In this document: positions 1 to 7,812 of the stretch, one piece after another
Layout: the number at the start of each line of letters is the position of its first letter
Numbering within the stretch: position 1 is the first letter of the stretch
From: Lactonifactor sp. BIOML-A5
GTDB lineage: Bacteria > Bacillota > Clostridia > Lachnospirales > Lachnospiraceae
Assembly (NCBI RefSeq): GCF_009677585.1
Contig: NZ_WKYV01000018.1
Location: 12,907 to 76,906 of the forward strand
Direction: 5' to 3'
DNA length: 64,000 nucleotides
Translations under genes and position numbers: made by a program
Notes under the pieces: generated by a model
Databases searched by the model: none
Seen by the model: only the letters and a program-made list of their open reading frames with translations
Told to the model about the DNA's origin: nothing

Positions 1-36
1 GTGGCAGGAGAGATTCTGCTGAGAAAAATGGCATAG
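1..36 (+). CDS. 3' end of an upstream gene (11 codons)
   Basis: An open frame runs from the window edge to a TAG at 34-36 and encodes VAGEILLRKMA. It ends 16 bases before the next start codon, so it is probably the previous gene of the same operon. From its place next to cobU it could be the tail of cobS or cobT, but eleven residues are too few to tell. Confidence 0.35.
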   Translation: MAGEILLRKMA

Positions 37-52
37 CAAAGGAGATACAGGT

Positions 53-439
53 ATGATATTAATTATCGGGGGCATGTTCCAGGGAAAAAAAGAGTACGTG
101 CGCAGCAGATTTGGCCTGGAAGTGAAAGACATGGCTGACGGCAGTGTCTGTTCTTACGAAGAATTGTTCCGCTGCCGTGGAATCTTTCATTTTCACGAAT
201 GGATTCGGCGGATGCTCCAGGAGAATAGAGATTTAACGAATCTGGCAGGAAGGCTGGAAAAAGAGAACCCTCAGATCCTTATCATTTCTAATGAGCTGGG
301 GTACGGTGTGGTGCCGGTGGACTCTTTTGACAGAGAATACAGGGAGGCCGCAGGGCGGATATGCACCCGGATTGCCCGGTCTGCCGTTTCGGTACACCGG
401 GTAGTCTGCGGCATTGGGACGGTGATCAAAGATGCTTGA
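53..439 (+). CDS. CobU-like adenosylcobinamide kinase / guanylyltransferase, short form
   Basis: This 128-residue protein resembles CobU, which phosphorylates adenosylcobinamide and attaches GMP to it. The N-terminus has a P-loop-like GGMFQGKKEY at residues 6-15. The C-terminal half carries the CobU-type SNELGYGVVP segment followed by the REYREAAGRICTRIA stretch. It is about 50 residues shorter than usual CobU (around 180). The Ser/Thr after the P-loop Lys is Lys here, and the middle block that normally holds the guanylylated His is mostly missing. The start has an AAAGGAG ribosome site at 38-44. Its 3' end overlaps the next gene by 8 bases, so it is cotranslated in the cobalamin operon. It may be a reduced or single-activity form; family membership is likely, catalytic competence is not shown. 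Confidence 0.7.
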   Translation: MILIIGGMFQGKKEYVRSRFGLEVKDMADGSVCSYEELFRCRGIFHFHEWIRRMLQENRDLTNLAGRLEKENPQILIISNELGYGVVPVDSFDREYREAAGRICTRIARSAVSVHRVVCGIGTVIKDA

Positions 440-1031
440 TTTATTTCTTGTGCGGCACTCCATTACCTATGGGAATACCTTAGGGCGCTATATAGGAAAA
501 AGGACCGATGAACCCCTTACGGAGGACGGCATTGCCCTGGTGAAACACAGATATTATCCCCAGGTACAGGCTGTTTTTACCAGCCCCTTGAAGCGGTGTG
601 TGCAGACCGCGGCACTCTGTTATCCGGGAACCCCTGTTCATACGTTGGAGGAGCTGGCTGAGTGTGATTTCGGAGCGTTTGAAAACAAAAACTACAAAGA
701 GCTCTCGGGAAATGACCAATACCAGGAGTGGATTGACAGCAATGGCACCCTGCCTTTTCCCGGGGGAGAGAGCAGGGAAGCATTCATGGAGCGATGCCAA
801 AAAGGGTTTTGCCGCTGTGTGGAATACTGCCTCAGGGAAGGCCTGCGCTCCGGGGCTTTGGTGGTTCACGGAGGGACTATTATGAGCATTCTGGATGCCT
901 ATGCAGTTCCCCATCAGGAGTATTATGACTGGCAGGTGGGAAACGGCGGCGGATACTGGGTGAGGACTTCCGCAGAAGTATGGAATGAAAAAGAACAGGA
1001 ACTGCATGTGGTAAAAAGACTTGCAGAATAA
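432..1031 (+). CDS. cobC: Histidine phosphatase family protein, probable alpha-ribazole phosphatase (CobC-like)
   Basis: The 199-residue protein belongs to the phosphoglycerate-mutase-like histidine phosphatases. The catalytic histidine motif LVRHSIT is at residues 6-12 (usual form LVRHGET), SPLKRC follows near residue 56, and the second histidine lies in VVHGGTIM near residue 144. In this setting the expected reaction is removal of phosphate from alpha-ribazole-5'-phosphate or adenosylcobalamin-5'-phosphate in nucleotide loop assembly. It overlaps the cobU-like gene by 8 bases and precedes cbiB by 23 bases, which supports the cobalamin assignment. The family is broad, so substrate is inferred from context. 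Confidence 0.78.
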   Translation: MLDLFLVRHSITYGNTLGRYIGKRTDEPLTEDGIALVKHRYYPQVQAVFTSPLKRCVQTAALCYPGTPVHTLEELAECDFGAFENKNYKELSGNDQYQEWIDSNGTLPFPGGESREAFMERCQKGFCRCVEYCLREGLRSGALVVHGGTIMSILDAYAVPHQEYYDWQVGNGGGYWVRTSAEVWNEKEQELHVVKRLAE

Positions 1032-1054
1032 ATACAGGAGAGGACTTTATTAAG

Positions 1055-2035
1055 ATGCTGAAGTGGACAATATTTGCCCTGGTTTTGGGCTTTTTTATAG
1101 ATTTGATCGTGGGAGACCCTCCGTTTTTATACCATCCGGTCAGAATCATCGGGAATGGAATTGCGCTGACGGAAAAAGGCCTCAGGCGCATATTCCCAAA
1201 AACTCCGGGCGGAGAGCGGGCGGGCGGTTTCTTTCTTATCCTGATTATCTGCCTGTTCAGCGCGGGAGTCCCCGGATTGATTCTATGGTTTGCTTACCAT
1301 TGGCATACCTGGCTGGGAGTATTTTTGGAAACCTTTATGTGTTATCAGCTGCTGGCTACGAAGTCTCTGAAGGAGGAGAGCATGAAGGTATACGAACAGC
1401 TGAAGGCCGGAAACCTGGAGGGGGCAAGATATGCCGTTTCTATGATTGTGGGGCGGGATACCAAGAGTCTTGATGAGGAGGGAGTCACAAAGGCAGCTGT
1501 TGAGACCATTGCGGAAAACACCTCGGATGGAATCATTGCCCCGCTTTTTTATATGGCTCTTGGGGGCGCTCCCTTGATGTTTCTGTACAAGGCCATTAAC
1601 ACCATGGATTCCATGGTAGGATATAAAAACGATAAATATCTCAATTTCGGACGGCTGCCTGCAAAGTTAGATGATGCTGCTAATTTTGTACCTGCAAGAA
1701 TATCCGCGTGGCTTATGGTGGCGGCCAGCTTTTTCCTGAAGATGGACAGCAGAAACGCAACACGGATTTACAGAAGAGACAGGCGGAATCACGCAAGTCC
1801 CAATTCTGCCCAGACAGAGGCAGTGATGGCCGGAGCGCTTGGGGTGCAGCTGGCCGGAGACGCCTATTATTTCGGGAAGCTTTACCAGAAACCGACAATT
1901 GGGGACCGTATCCGTAAGATTCAGTATGAGGATATCCGTTATGCCAACAATCTGCTCTATGCCAGTGCGGGAATTGGCGTACTGTTTTTCGGACTGATTC
2001 GGCTGATGCTTCAGATCGCGCTTCAAATCGTATAG
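1055..2035 (+). CDS. cbiB: Adenosylcobinamide-phosphate synthase CbiB
   Basis: The 326-residue integral membrane protein joins the aminopropanol linker (from CobD) to adenosylcobyric acid. The family signature is plain: FIDLIVGDPP near residues 14-23 followed by YHPVRIIG, then ETIAENTSDGIIAPLFY near 151-167 and YKAINTMDSMVGY near 178-190. Several hydrophobic segments span the membrane, notably at 1-20, 60-85, 200-212 and 305-326. Length is normal for the family. It sits directly before cobD, whose product makes its substrate. Confidence 0.95.
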   Translation: MLKWTIFALVLGFFIDLIVGDPPFLYHPVRIIGNGIALTEKGLRRIFPKTPGGERAGGFFLILIICLFSAGVPGLILWFAYHWHTWLGVFLETFMCYQLLATKSLKEESMKVYEQLKAGNLEGARYAVSMIVGRDTKSLDEEGVTKAAVETIAENTSDGIIAPLFYMALGGAPLMFLYKAINTMDSMVGYKNDKYLNFGRLPAKLDDAANFVPARISAWLMVAASFFLKMDSRNATRIYRRDRRNHASPNSAQTEAVMAGALGVQLAGDAYYFGKLYQKPTIGDRIRKIQYEDIRYANNLLYASAGIGVLFFGLIRLMLQIALQIV

Positions 2036-2051
2036 AACCGGGAGAATACAT

Positions 2052-3089
2052 ATGAAGAAACATATACACGGCGGGGATGTGTACCGTCATCAAAACGTGA
2101 TTGATTTTTCGGCAAACTGTAATCCACTGGGGACTCCTGCCAGCGTAAAGCGGGCAGTCGCCGAAAGTATGGAGCAGGTGTACCACTATCCTGATGTGAG
2201 GTGCCAGAACCTAAGAGACGCATTGTCTGTCTATGAAGGAGTTCCGGCGGACTGGATCATCTGCGGAAATGGGGCTGCGGATCTGATTTTTTCTCTGGTG
2301 CTGGCCCTGAAACCTAAGAGGGCGCTGGTGCCGGCCCCTACCTTTGCGGAATATGAGCAGGCCCTGGAAAGTGTGGGATGTCAGGTGCTTCATGCCCCAG
2401 GCAGAGAGGAAGACGGATTTGCCGTGGATCAGGCGCTTTTGCAGGCCATAGACGATACCATAGATATTTTATTTCTGTGCAATCCTAATAATCCCACTGG
2501 GATTCTCACAGAGCCTGAGAGGCTGGAGCAGGTGATGGATGCCTGCCGCCGCCACGGCGTTTTTCTTGTGCTGGATGAATGTTTTCTGGACTTTGTTTGC
2601 AGTCCGGGAAAGTATACCCAAAAGGCTTCCCTGGAAAACCGGAAAGATCTGTTCATCCTGAAAGCATTTACAAAGCGGTATGCAATGGCAGGAATACGCC
2701 TGGGCTATGGACTGTGCAGCAGCCAGGACCTGTTGGAGAAGATGAAGGAGGTTACTCAGCCCTGGAATGTTTCCACTCTGGCTCAGGCAGCCGGAATCGC
2801 TGCTTTGAAAGAAAAAGAATATGTGGCCAGGGCCACAGAACTGATCCATAGGGAGCGCGGGTTTCTCAAGGAGAAAATGCGTGAGGCAGGGCTTCAGGTA
2901 TATGATTCCCAGGCCAATTATATCTTTTTCAAGGGACCTGAAAACCTTCAGGAGCTCTGCCTGCAGGAGGGGATATTAATCCGGGACTGCGGCAATTACT
3001 ATGGACTGGCAAGAGGATATTACAGGATTGCAGTCCGAACCCATGAAGAGAACCTGACCCTTATGAGGGCTTTTGAAAAAGTACTGTAA
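2052..3089 (+). CDS. cobD: Threonine-phosphate decarboxylase CobD (aminotransferase class I/II fold)
   Basis: The 345-residue PLP enzyme is related to histidinol-phosphate aminotransferase. As CobD it would decarboxylate L-threonine O-3-phosphate to (R)-1-amino-2-propanol phosphate, the linker used by CbiB. The N-terminal HGGDVYRH and [10 protein letters not shown] (about residues 6-27) are typical of CobD rather than HisC. CNPNNPTG is at 143-150, the cofactor-contacting Asp is D175, and the Schiff-base lysine is K208 in FTKRYAMAG. It follows cbiB by 16 bases and precedes cbiP by 23. A HisC role is possible in principle but the operon argues against it. Confidence 0.93.
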   Translation: MKKHIHGGDVYRHQNVIDFSANCNPLGTPASVKRAVAESMEQVYHYPDVRCQNLRDALSVYEGVPADWIICGNGAADLIFSLVLALKPKRALVPAPTFAEYEQALESVGCQVLHAPGREEDGFAVDQALLQAIDDTIDILFLCNPNNPTGILTEPERLEQVMDACRRHGVFLVLDECFLDFVCSPGKYTQKASLENRKDLFILKAFTKRYAMAGIRLGYGLCSSQDLLEKMKEVTQPWNVSTLAQAAGIAALKEKEYVARATELIHRERGFLKEKMREAGLQVYDSQANYIFFKGPENLQELCLQEGILIRDCGNYYGLARGYYRIAVRTHEENLTLMRAFEKVL

Positions 3090-3112
3090 AACAGAGAAAA
3101 GAGGGATATATT

Positions 3113-4621
3113 ATGGCAAAAGCAATTATGATTCAGGGTACTATGTCCAATGCCGGAAAAAGCCTGCTTACAGCGGGGCTCTGCCGTATTTTCACCCAGG
3201 ACGGATATAAAGTAGCCCCTTTTAAGTCACAGAATATGGCGCTGAATTCCTTTATCACAGAGGAAGGACTGGAGATGGGACGAGCACAGGTGATGCAGGC
3301 AGAAGCGGCGGGAATCAAGCCATCTGTTCTGATGAACCCAATACTTCTAAAGCCAACCAATGATGTGGGCTCCCAGGTCATCGTCAATGGGGAGGTTCTC
3401 GGCACTATGAGTGCAAGAGACTATTTTGCTTATAAAAAGAAGCTGATACCTGAAGTTATGAAAGCCTACCATGCATTGGCAGAGAAGAATGATATTATTG
3501 TCATAGAAGGCGCCGGCAGTCCTGCGGAAATTAATCTGAAGGAAGAAGATATCGTTAATATGGGCATGGCAAAGCAGGCCAAAGCTCCCGTGCTTTTAGT
3601 GGGAGACATCGACAGAGGCGGTGTCTTTGCTCAGCTGATAGGAACCATTATGCTTCTGGACGAGGATGAGAGAAAAATAGTAAAAGGCACCATTGTAAAC
3701 AAATTCAGAGGCGACAAAACCATACTGGATCCTGGGCTGAAGATATTGGAGGAGAAAACAGGCGTTCCGGTGGTAGGTGTAGCTCCCTATCTGAATATTG
3801 AGGTAGAAGATGAGGACAGCCTTACGGAGCGGTTTGAAGCGCCCCGGGAAGTCGGTGTCATTGATATTGCGGTAATCCGCCTTCCCAGAATCTCTAACTT
3901 TACTGATTTTAACCCTCTGGAGAGTATCCCCGGAGTTTCTCTCAGATATGTGAAGCATCCCCATGAGCTGAAACAGCCGGATATGATTATACTGCCGGGA
4001 ACCAAGAATACCATGGAAGATCTTCTTTGGATGCGCCAGACAGGCCTGGAGGCACTGATCCTGAAAGAGGCGGCAAAAGGAAAAATTATCTATGGCGTCT
4101 GCGGAGGATATCAGATGCTGGGAGAAACCCTTTCCGATCCCCATCACGTAGAAGCAGGGGGAGAGATTAAGGGCATGGGCCTTCTCCCCATGGATACGAT
4201 TTTTGAACAGGCAAAGACAAGAACCAGGGTGACAGGCACCTTCAGACATATAGGAGGTGCACTAAAGCTTCTGGAAGGAACCGAACTGGAGGGGTATGAG
4301 ATTCATATGGGAGAAAGCGTCCTGAAGGAGGGTGCGGTATCTATGAATGAAATCACGGATGGGGTCAGCCGTGTGACAAAGCCCGACGGTGCCTGCAAAG
4401 ACAATGTCTATGGCTCCTATGTGCACGGGATCTTCGACAGGGAAGAAGTGGCCGGAAAAATCATCCGGGCAATCGGAGCCATAAAAGGAATTGATGTAGA
4501 GGAAATGACCAGTATTGATTTTCAGGCATTCAAGGAAACCCAGTATGACATTCTTGCGGCAGAGCTGAGGAAACATCTGGATATGAAGAAAATATATGAG
4601 ATTTTAGAAGCCGGTATATAA
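3113..4621 (+). CDS. cbiP: Cobyric acid synthase CbiP
   Basis: The 502-residue glutamine-dependent amidotransferase amidates four side chains of adenosylcobyrinic a,c-diamide. The N-terminal dethiobiotin-synthetase-like domain starts with a modified P-loop, [17 protein letters not shown] at about 8-24. The C-terminal class I glutaminase domain has its nucleophile C330 in YGVCGGYQ and a catalytic His438 in SYVHGIFD. Length matches the family. An AGAGGGATAT ribosome site lies just before the start. It precedes cbiC by 16 bases in the same operon. Confidence 0.96.
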   Translation: MAKAIMIQGTMSNAGKSLLTAGLCRIFTQDGYKVAPFKSQNMALNSFITEEGLEMGRAQVMQAEAAGIKPSVLMNPILLKPTNDVGSQVIVNGEVLGTMSARDYFAYKKKLIPEVMKAYHALAEKNDIIVIEGAGSPAEINLKEEDIVNMGMAKQAKAPVLLVGDIDRGGVFAQLIGTIMLLDEDERKIVKGTIVNKFRGDKTILDPGLKILEEKTGVPVVGVAPYLNIEVEDEDSLTERFEAPREVGVIDIAVIRLPRISNFTDFNPLESIPGVSLRYVKHPHELKQPDMIILPGTKNTMEDLLWMRQTGLEALILKEAAKGKIIYGVCGGYQMLGETLSDPHHVEAGGEIKGMGLLPMDTIFEQAKTRTRVTGTFRHIGGALKLLEGTELEGYEIHMGESVLKEGAVSMNEITDGVSRVTKPDGACKDNVYGSYVHGIFDREEVAGKIIRAIGAIKGIDVEEMTSIDFQAFKETQYDILAAELRKHLDMKKIYEILEAGI

Positions 4622-4637
4622 AAGGAGAGGAGAACGT

Positions 4638-5279
4638 ATGAAAATAGAACTGGAAAATGTGCTGCCCAAGGAGATAGAAAGCAGAAGCTTTGAGATAATT
4701 ACAGAGGAACTGGGAGATACGCCTCTGATCCCCGGCACTGAGCTGATTGTAAAGCGGTGTATCCATACAAGTGCAGACTTCGACTATGCCCGGAATCTCT
4801 GCTTTTCTGATGGAGCAGTGGAGGCAGCCATAGCGGCTATTAAAGAGGGGGCCAGCATTGTCACAGATACCCAGATGGCAAAAGCCGGTATTAATAAAAA
4901 AGTCTTGAATAAATATGGCGGCAAAGTCCATTGCTTCATGTCTGATGAAGACATTGCCGAGATTGCTAAAAAAAGCGGTTCCACCAGGGCAACGGCCAGT
5001 ATGGATAAAGCCGCGTCTATGGAAGAAGAGTTTATCTTTGCCATCGGAAACGCACCCACTGCGCTGGTAAGGCTTTACGAATTGATGCAGGAGGAAAAAA
5101 TCCACCCCAAGCTGATTATTGGAGTTCCCGTGGGATTTGTAAATGTGGTGCAGTCAAAAGAACTGATCATGGAGACAGATGTGCCTTACATCGTGGCCAA
5201 AGGACGAAAGGGAGGAAGTAATATTGCTGCCTGCATCTGCAATGCATTGCTGTATATGATCGATAATTCCAGGGAGTAG
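4638..5279 (+). CDS. cbiC: Precorrin-8X / cobalt-precorrin-8 methylmutase CbiC
   Basis: The 213-residue enzyme moves the C-11 methyl group to C-12 to give (cobalt-)hydrogenobyrinate. The catalytic histidine is H43 in VKRCIHTSADFDYA, matching the His43 position known for CobH/CbiC. The GVPVGFVNVVQSKE and KGGSNIAAC segments near the C-terminus are also family hallmarks. An AAAGGAGAGG ribosome site precedes the start. It is the last gene of this operon; 16 bases after its stop a long palindromic element begins, so that element would lie in its 3' untranslated region. Confidence 0.95.
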   Translation: MKIELENVLPKEIESRSFEIITEELGDTPLIPGTELIVKRCIHTSADFDYARNLCFSDGAVEAAIAAIKEGASIVTDTQMAKAGINKKVLNKYGGKVHCFMSDEDIAEIAKKSGSTRATASMDKAASMEEEFIFAIGNAPTALVRLYELMQEEKIHPKLIIGVPVGFVNVVQSKELIMETDVPYIVAKGRKGGSNIAACICNALLYMIDNSRE

Positions 5280-5294
5280 ATATGGGAAGGGGAC

Positions 5295-5603
5295 GGTGAG
5301 GGAGAGTCCGTGCGGGAGGATGGTTCTTGGGAGTAGGACGCCTGTGTTCCGGGGACACCTCCGTCGCGAGGAGAGTCTAAGCCAAAACCGGAATCCCCTC
5401 CGGAGCACCGTTCGCATACGCAGAGAATGCTTTCGATGCATTCTCTGCGCGGGCTCACTTTTTTTCGGCCCGGACTGCCGAAAAAATCTCCTGCGGGAAT
5501 CCCGGTTTTGCCTAAGACTCTCTGCTCACTCCTGCGGAATCGTCCGCAGAACACAGGCGTCCTACTCCCAAGAACCATCCTCCCGCACGGACTCTCCCTC
5601 ACC
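5295..5603. repeat. Variable-arm palindromic element, family A, copy 1
   Basis: The left arm 5295-5349 and right arm 5549-5603 are 55-base perfect inverted repeats. With two mismatches they extend to 62 bases each. The 191-base core (5354-5544) is itself foldable: a long imperfect stem (around 5371-5397 with 5494-5520) carries two hairpins, one at about 5420-5448 (GCAGAGAATGC arms) and one at about 5461-5486 (TTTTTTCGGC arms). The core matches copy 2 at 25461-25651 at about 171 of 191 positions by hand count, with no gaps, but the arms share no sequence with that copy. The flank begins with GGGGAC and continues after the right arm with TGTATATTGGAAAGTTCC. It lies between convergent genes. Confidence 0.9.
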
Positions 5604-5658
5604 TGTATATTGGAAAGTTCCAGGTAGCTACTATATAGGAAAAGAAATTATAGGTATA

Positions 5659-5708
5659 AAAAAAGTGTAGATGTCAGAGTTCATTACTCTCAAACAACTA
5701 CACTTTTA
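5659..5708. terminator. Bidirectional terminator-like hairpin
   Basis: AAAAAGTGTAG at the left pairs with CTACACTTTT at the right, with an inner AGAG/CTCT stem. A-rich sequence on one side and T-rich on the other suit termination in both directions between cbiC and the convergent S-component operon. Confidence 0.6.
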
Positions 5709-5797
5709 TTATGTGAAATAAACTGCTAATTGAACTAAAACCCTACAACTTACGACCATTACCCCATTCCAAATAAATGTAAAATGAGCCGATACCA

Positions 5798-6003
5798 GAA
5801 TATAGAAGGGAGGCGCGGGGAGACTGGGGCATGGGCAGGTCAGGGAGGTTAAGCGGAGTGAGCCGAAGATCCAGTCCACCAGCTGTTTAGCGAGGAAGGC
5901 TCTCCTGACGAGCTTAGCAGCTGGTAGGGCTTAGCTGAGGGGAGCGGAGCCTCGAGCTGAACCTGCCCATGCCCCAGTCTCCCCGCGCCTCCCTTCTATA
6001 TTC
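5798..6003. repeat. Variable-arm palindromic element, family B, copy 1
   Basis: The arms 5798-5840 and 5961-6003 are 43-base perfect inverted repeats. The 120-base core shares blocks with copy 2 at 47824-48030: CGGAGTG, CCGAAGATCCA, an AGCGA-GAAGGCT-TCCTGA block and TTAGCTRAGG. The arms are unrelated to those of the other copy. Outside the arms both copies have a similar left flank (TACAACTTWCGACC ... CCA) and right flank (GTCCGTC ... CCCCGAACTT). The right flank abuts the stop codon of the S-component gene at 6040. Confidence 0.87.
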
Positions 6004-6039
6004 GTCCGTCTTATTCTCATTTTGCCCCCGAACTTTCCA

Positions 6040-6558
6040 TTAAGAATGCGTAACCGCCCTCTGATAATACCTGGACGTCAACTTGGACAAAATTCCATAC
6101 ACCGGCTTAAACAGCACCAGGGTAATGACTACATTTCCCACACAGTGGAGAATATCTGAAGGGATTCCGCTGATCCAGTATGCGATTCCGCCTCCGACGC
6201 CTGAGATGATGAAGTAGGGGAACGAGCAGAGGAATCCGAAGCCCAGGCCGAAGGCCCCTGAGATGATGGACCACATGACCGGGGAGTCGTTTTTGGAGCA
6301 GAGCATGGTGATCACTGCCAGGATGGTCCAGACGTAGAGGTACATGAACCACCAGATTCCAAAGCCGTATATCATACCTTCTAAAAATGCAAAGATGTAG
6401 ATAATATAAAATACCTTTTTCCTGAAGAGAAGGGTATAGATGATGATAAGGAGAGAAACCACTTCTATATTATGAAGAAAGGCCATTCCCACCTGACCCA
6501 CCAGAAGTATGGCTGTGAGGAAGGCCAGGATTACCATATCTTTTACTTTAGTATTCAT
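6040..6558 (-). CDS. ECF transporter S component (substrate-binding membrane protein)
   Basis: The 172-residue protein is almost entirely hydrophobic, with about five to six membrane segments. It ends with a short basic tail, as expected for the S (substrate-specific) component of an energy-coupling factor vitamin transporter. The family is recognised from overall pattern (N-terminal VILAFLTAILLVGQ and a GIPSDILHCVGN motif before the last helix). It is the last gene of the riboswitch-led cbiMNQ operon and follows the DUF4430 gene, so a corrinoid or corrin precursor is a reasonable guess for its ligand. No ECF T or A gene of its own is adjacent. AGGAGATGATATTTT lies before the start. Confidence 0.72.
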   Translation of the reverse strand: MNTKVKDMVILAFLTAILLVGQVGMAFLHNIEVVSLLIIIYTLLFRKKVFYIIYIFAFLEGMIYGFGIWWFMYLYVWTILAVITMLCSKNDSPVMWSIISGAFGLGFGFLCSFPYFIISGVGGGIAYWISGIPSDILHCVGNVVITLVLFKPVYGILSKLTSRYYQRAVTHS

Positions 6559-6575
6559 AAAATATCATCTCCTGT

Positions 6576-6977
6576 CTAGCCGGCAGTATAGGTAAGTTCG
6601 TAGTGCTCTCCGTCTTCTATAGGAGTCTGGTCAGCGGAAGTGTTCAGCATTTCCCCGTCCTTGGTGATACACCACCAGTCTGTGCCCTCTACTGACTCCC
6701 CGTCAGCTGCGGTAATGAAGAGACCATATTGACCCTCCTCCCCTTCCACAAGCTTTTCTTCTGTGATCACTTCACCCAGATATTCTTTATCTGTGTGGTA
6801 GACAAACTCTTTGGAGGTTCCGTCCTTATGGACAACCTCAACGGTAACTTCTTTACTTCCCTGGGAGGTCTTAGGCTTCATAGAACTGCTCAGCAAAAAC
6901 AGTGCGCCTATAAGTACCAGCAGGGTGATGGCGGCTGTCAGTATCTGCGCTTTATTCGGCTTCTTTTTTTCAGTCAT
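6576..6977 (-). CDS. DUF4430 domain protein, membrane-anchored
   Basis: From ATG 6977 the protein has 133 residues. There is a short basic N-terminus, one membrane helix (about 10-30, ILTAAITLLVLIGALFLL) and an exterior domain that fits DUF4430, a fold related to the C-terminal domain of transcobalamin. WWCITKDGEMLNTSADQTPI near residues 100-120 is the clearest family block. GGAAGG seven bases upstream supports this start; ATG 6983 is an alternative. Lying between the cobalt-transport genes and an S component under a cobalamin riboswitch, it may bind corrinoid outside the cell and pass it to the S component. That role is inferred. Confidence 0.72.
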   Translation of the reverse strand: MTEKKKPNKAQILTAAITLLVLIGALFLLSSSMKPKTSQGSKEVTVEVVHKDGTSKEFVYHTDKEYLGEVITEEKLVEGEEGQYGLFITAADGESVEGTDWWCITKDGEMLNTSADQTPIEDGEHYELTYTAG

Positions 6978-7011
6978 AAACATACCTTCCTTCCTATCCT
7001 TTATATTTGTT

Positions 7012-7812
7012 CTATATTGTCTGCAAAGCCATGGCATCTTTCACATGACGGATGAAGAGCTGGCGGATCCCGGGGTATTCCCCAAGGCCTTTCAGGACAG
7101 AGGAGACTGTAAAGCCAGCCTTTTCAAACTGACAGCGCCAGGATTCAGGATCGTCGCTTGCCATATCATTTCTGGCATGGTCCCCTGCCACAATCATAAA
7201 CGGAGCCAGTACTACCTTTTGGGGCTGGTATTCTTTCACCATTCGAAGAAGGCTTTCCATGGACGGGTAAGCCTCTACGGTGCCTAAAAAGAAGTTTTTG
7301 TATCCGTGGTCTTTAAACTGATAGTCCAGGGCCGCATAGATTGCGTTGGAATAATGAGTGGTCCCGTGCCCCATCAGTACCAGCACCTCATCTTCCGGAA
7401 GCGCAGAGAATTCGTCCACAATGGACTGAATTACTGCAAGGTTATCTTCCTCTGCGGTCAGGAGTGGTGTACCGAAAGTGATAGTGTGGAAGTCTTCCTG
7501 ATAGGAGAGTGCATCCTCCTTCATCAGGTCATTTTCAATTCCATTGATTACGTGGGTGGGCTGGACAATGACATCCGTAATCCCGTCTTTTCTCATAAGC
7601 TCCATGGCTTCCTTTACATTTGGAATTATGAGGTTGTCCCGTTTGGCCAGCTTTGCAAGTATCATTTTACTGGTCCATGCCCGGTAAATTTTATGGTCCG
7701 GGAAGGCTTGGGCGATGTCGGCTTCAATGGCATCAATGGTTACTTTTCTTGTCTCTTCATAGCTGGTGCCGAAGCTGACGACTAAAATTGCTTTGTTGGT
7801 TTCGCGGTTCAT
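7012..7812 (-). CDS. cbiK: Possible separately translated CbiK (internal start)
   Basis: The internal ATG at 7812 begins MNRETNKAILVVSFGTSYEE, which is where stand-alone CbiK proteins begin. ACGGAGGAAGCCGCCTT lies directly before it. The resulting 266 residues agree with the usual CbiK length of about 264. This entry records the alternative product of the fused frame; there is no stop codon between the two halves. Confidence 0.5.
   Translation of the reverse strand: MNRETNKAILVVSFGTSYEETRKVTIDAIEADIAQAFPDHKIYRAWTSKMILAKLAKRDNLIIPNVKEAMELMRKDGITDVIVQPTHVINGIENDLMKEDALSYQEDFHTITFGTPLLTAEEDNLAVIQSIVDEFSALPEDEVLVLMGHGTTHYSNAIYAALDYQFKDHGYKNFFLGTVEAYPSMESLLRMVKEYQPQKVVLAPFMIVAGDHARNDMASDDPESWRCQFEKAGFTVSSVLKGLGEYPGIRQLFIRHVKDAMALQTI

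Noticed and set aside
480..1007. 175-residue minus-strand ORF
   Set aside because: It is a shadow of the CobC-like gene, which has clear family motifs.
3596..4249. 217-residue minus-strand ORF
   Set aside because: It is a shadow of cbiP.
5186..5670. ORFs of 124 and 138 residues on opposite strands over the palindromic element
   Set aside because: They begin with the same residues because the arms are inverted repeats. They have no ribosome site and no known family, and a similar short ORF in copy 2 is not conserved in sequence through the arms.
5280..6040. CRISPR array or integron-like cassettes
   Set aside because: The repeats are single large palindromes, not short direct repeats with spacers, and no cas or integrase gene is adjacent.
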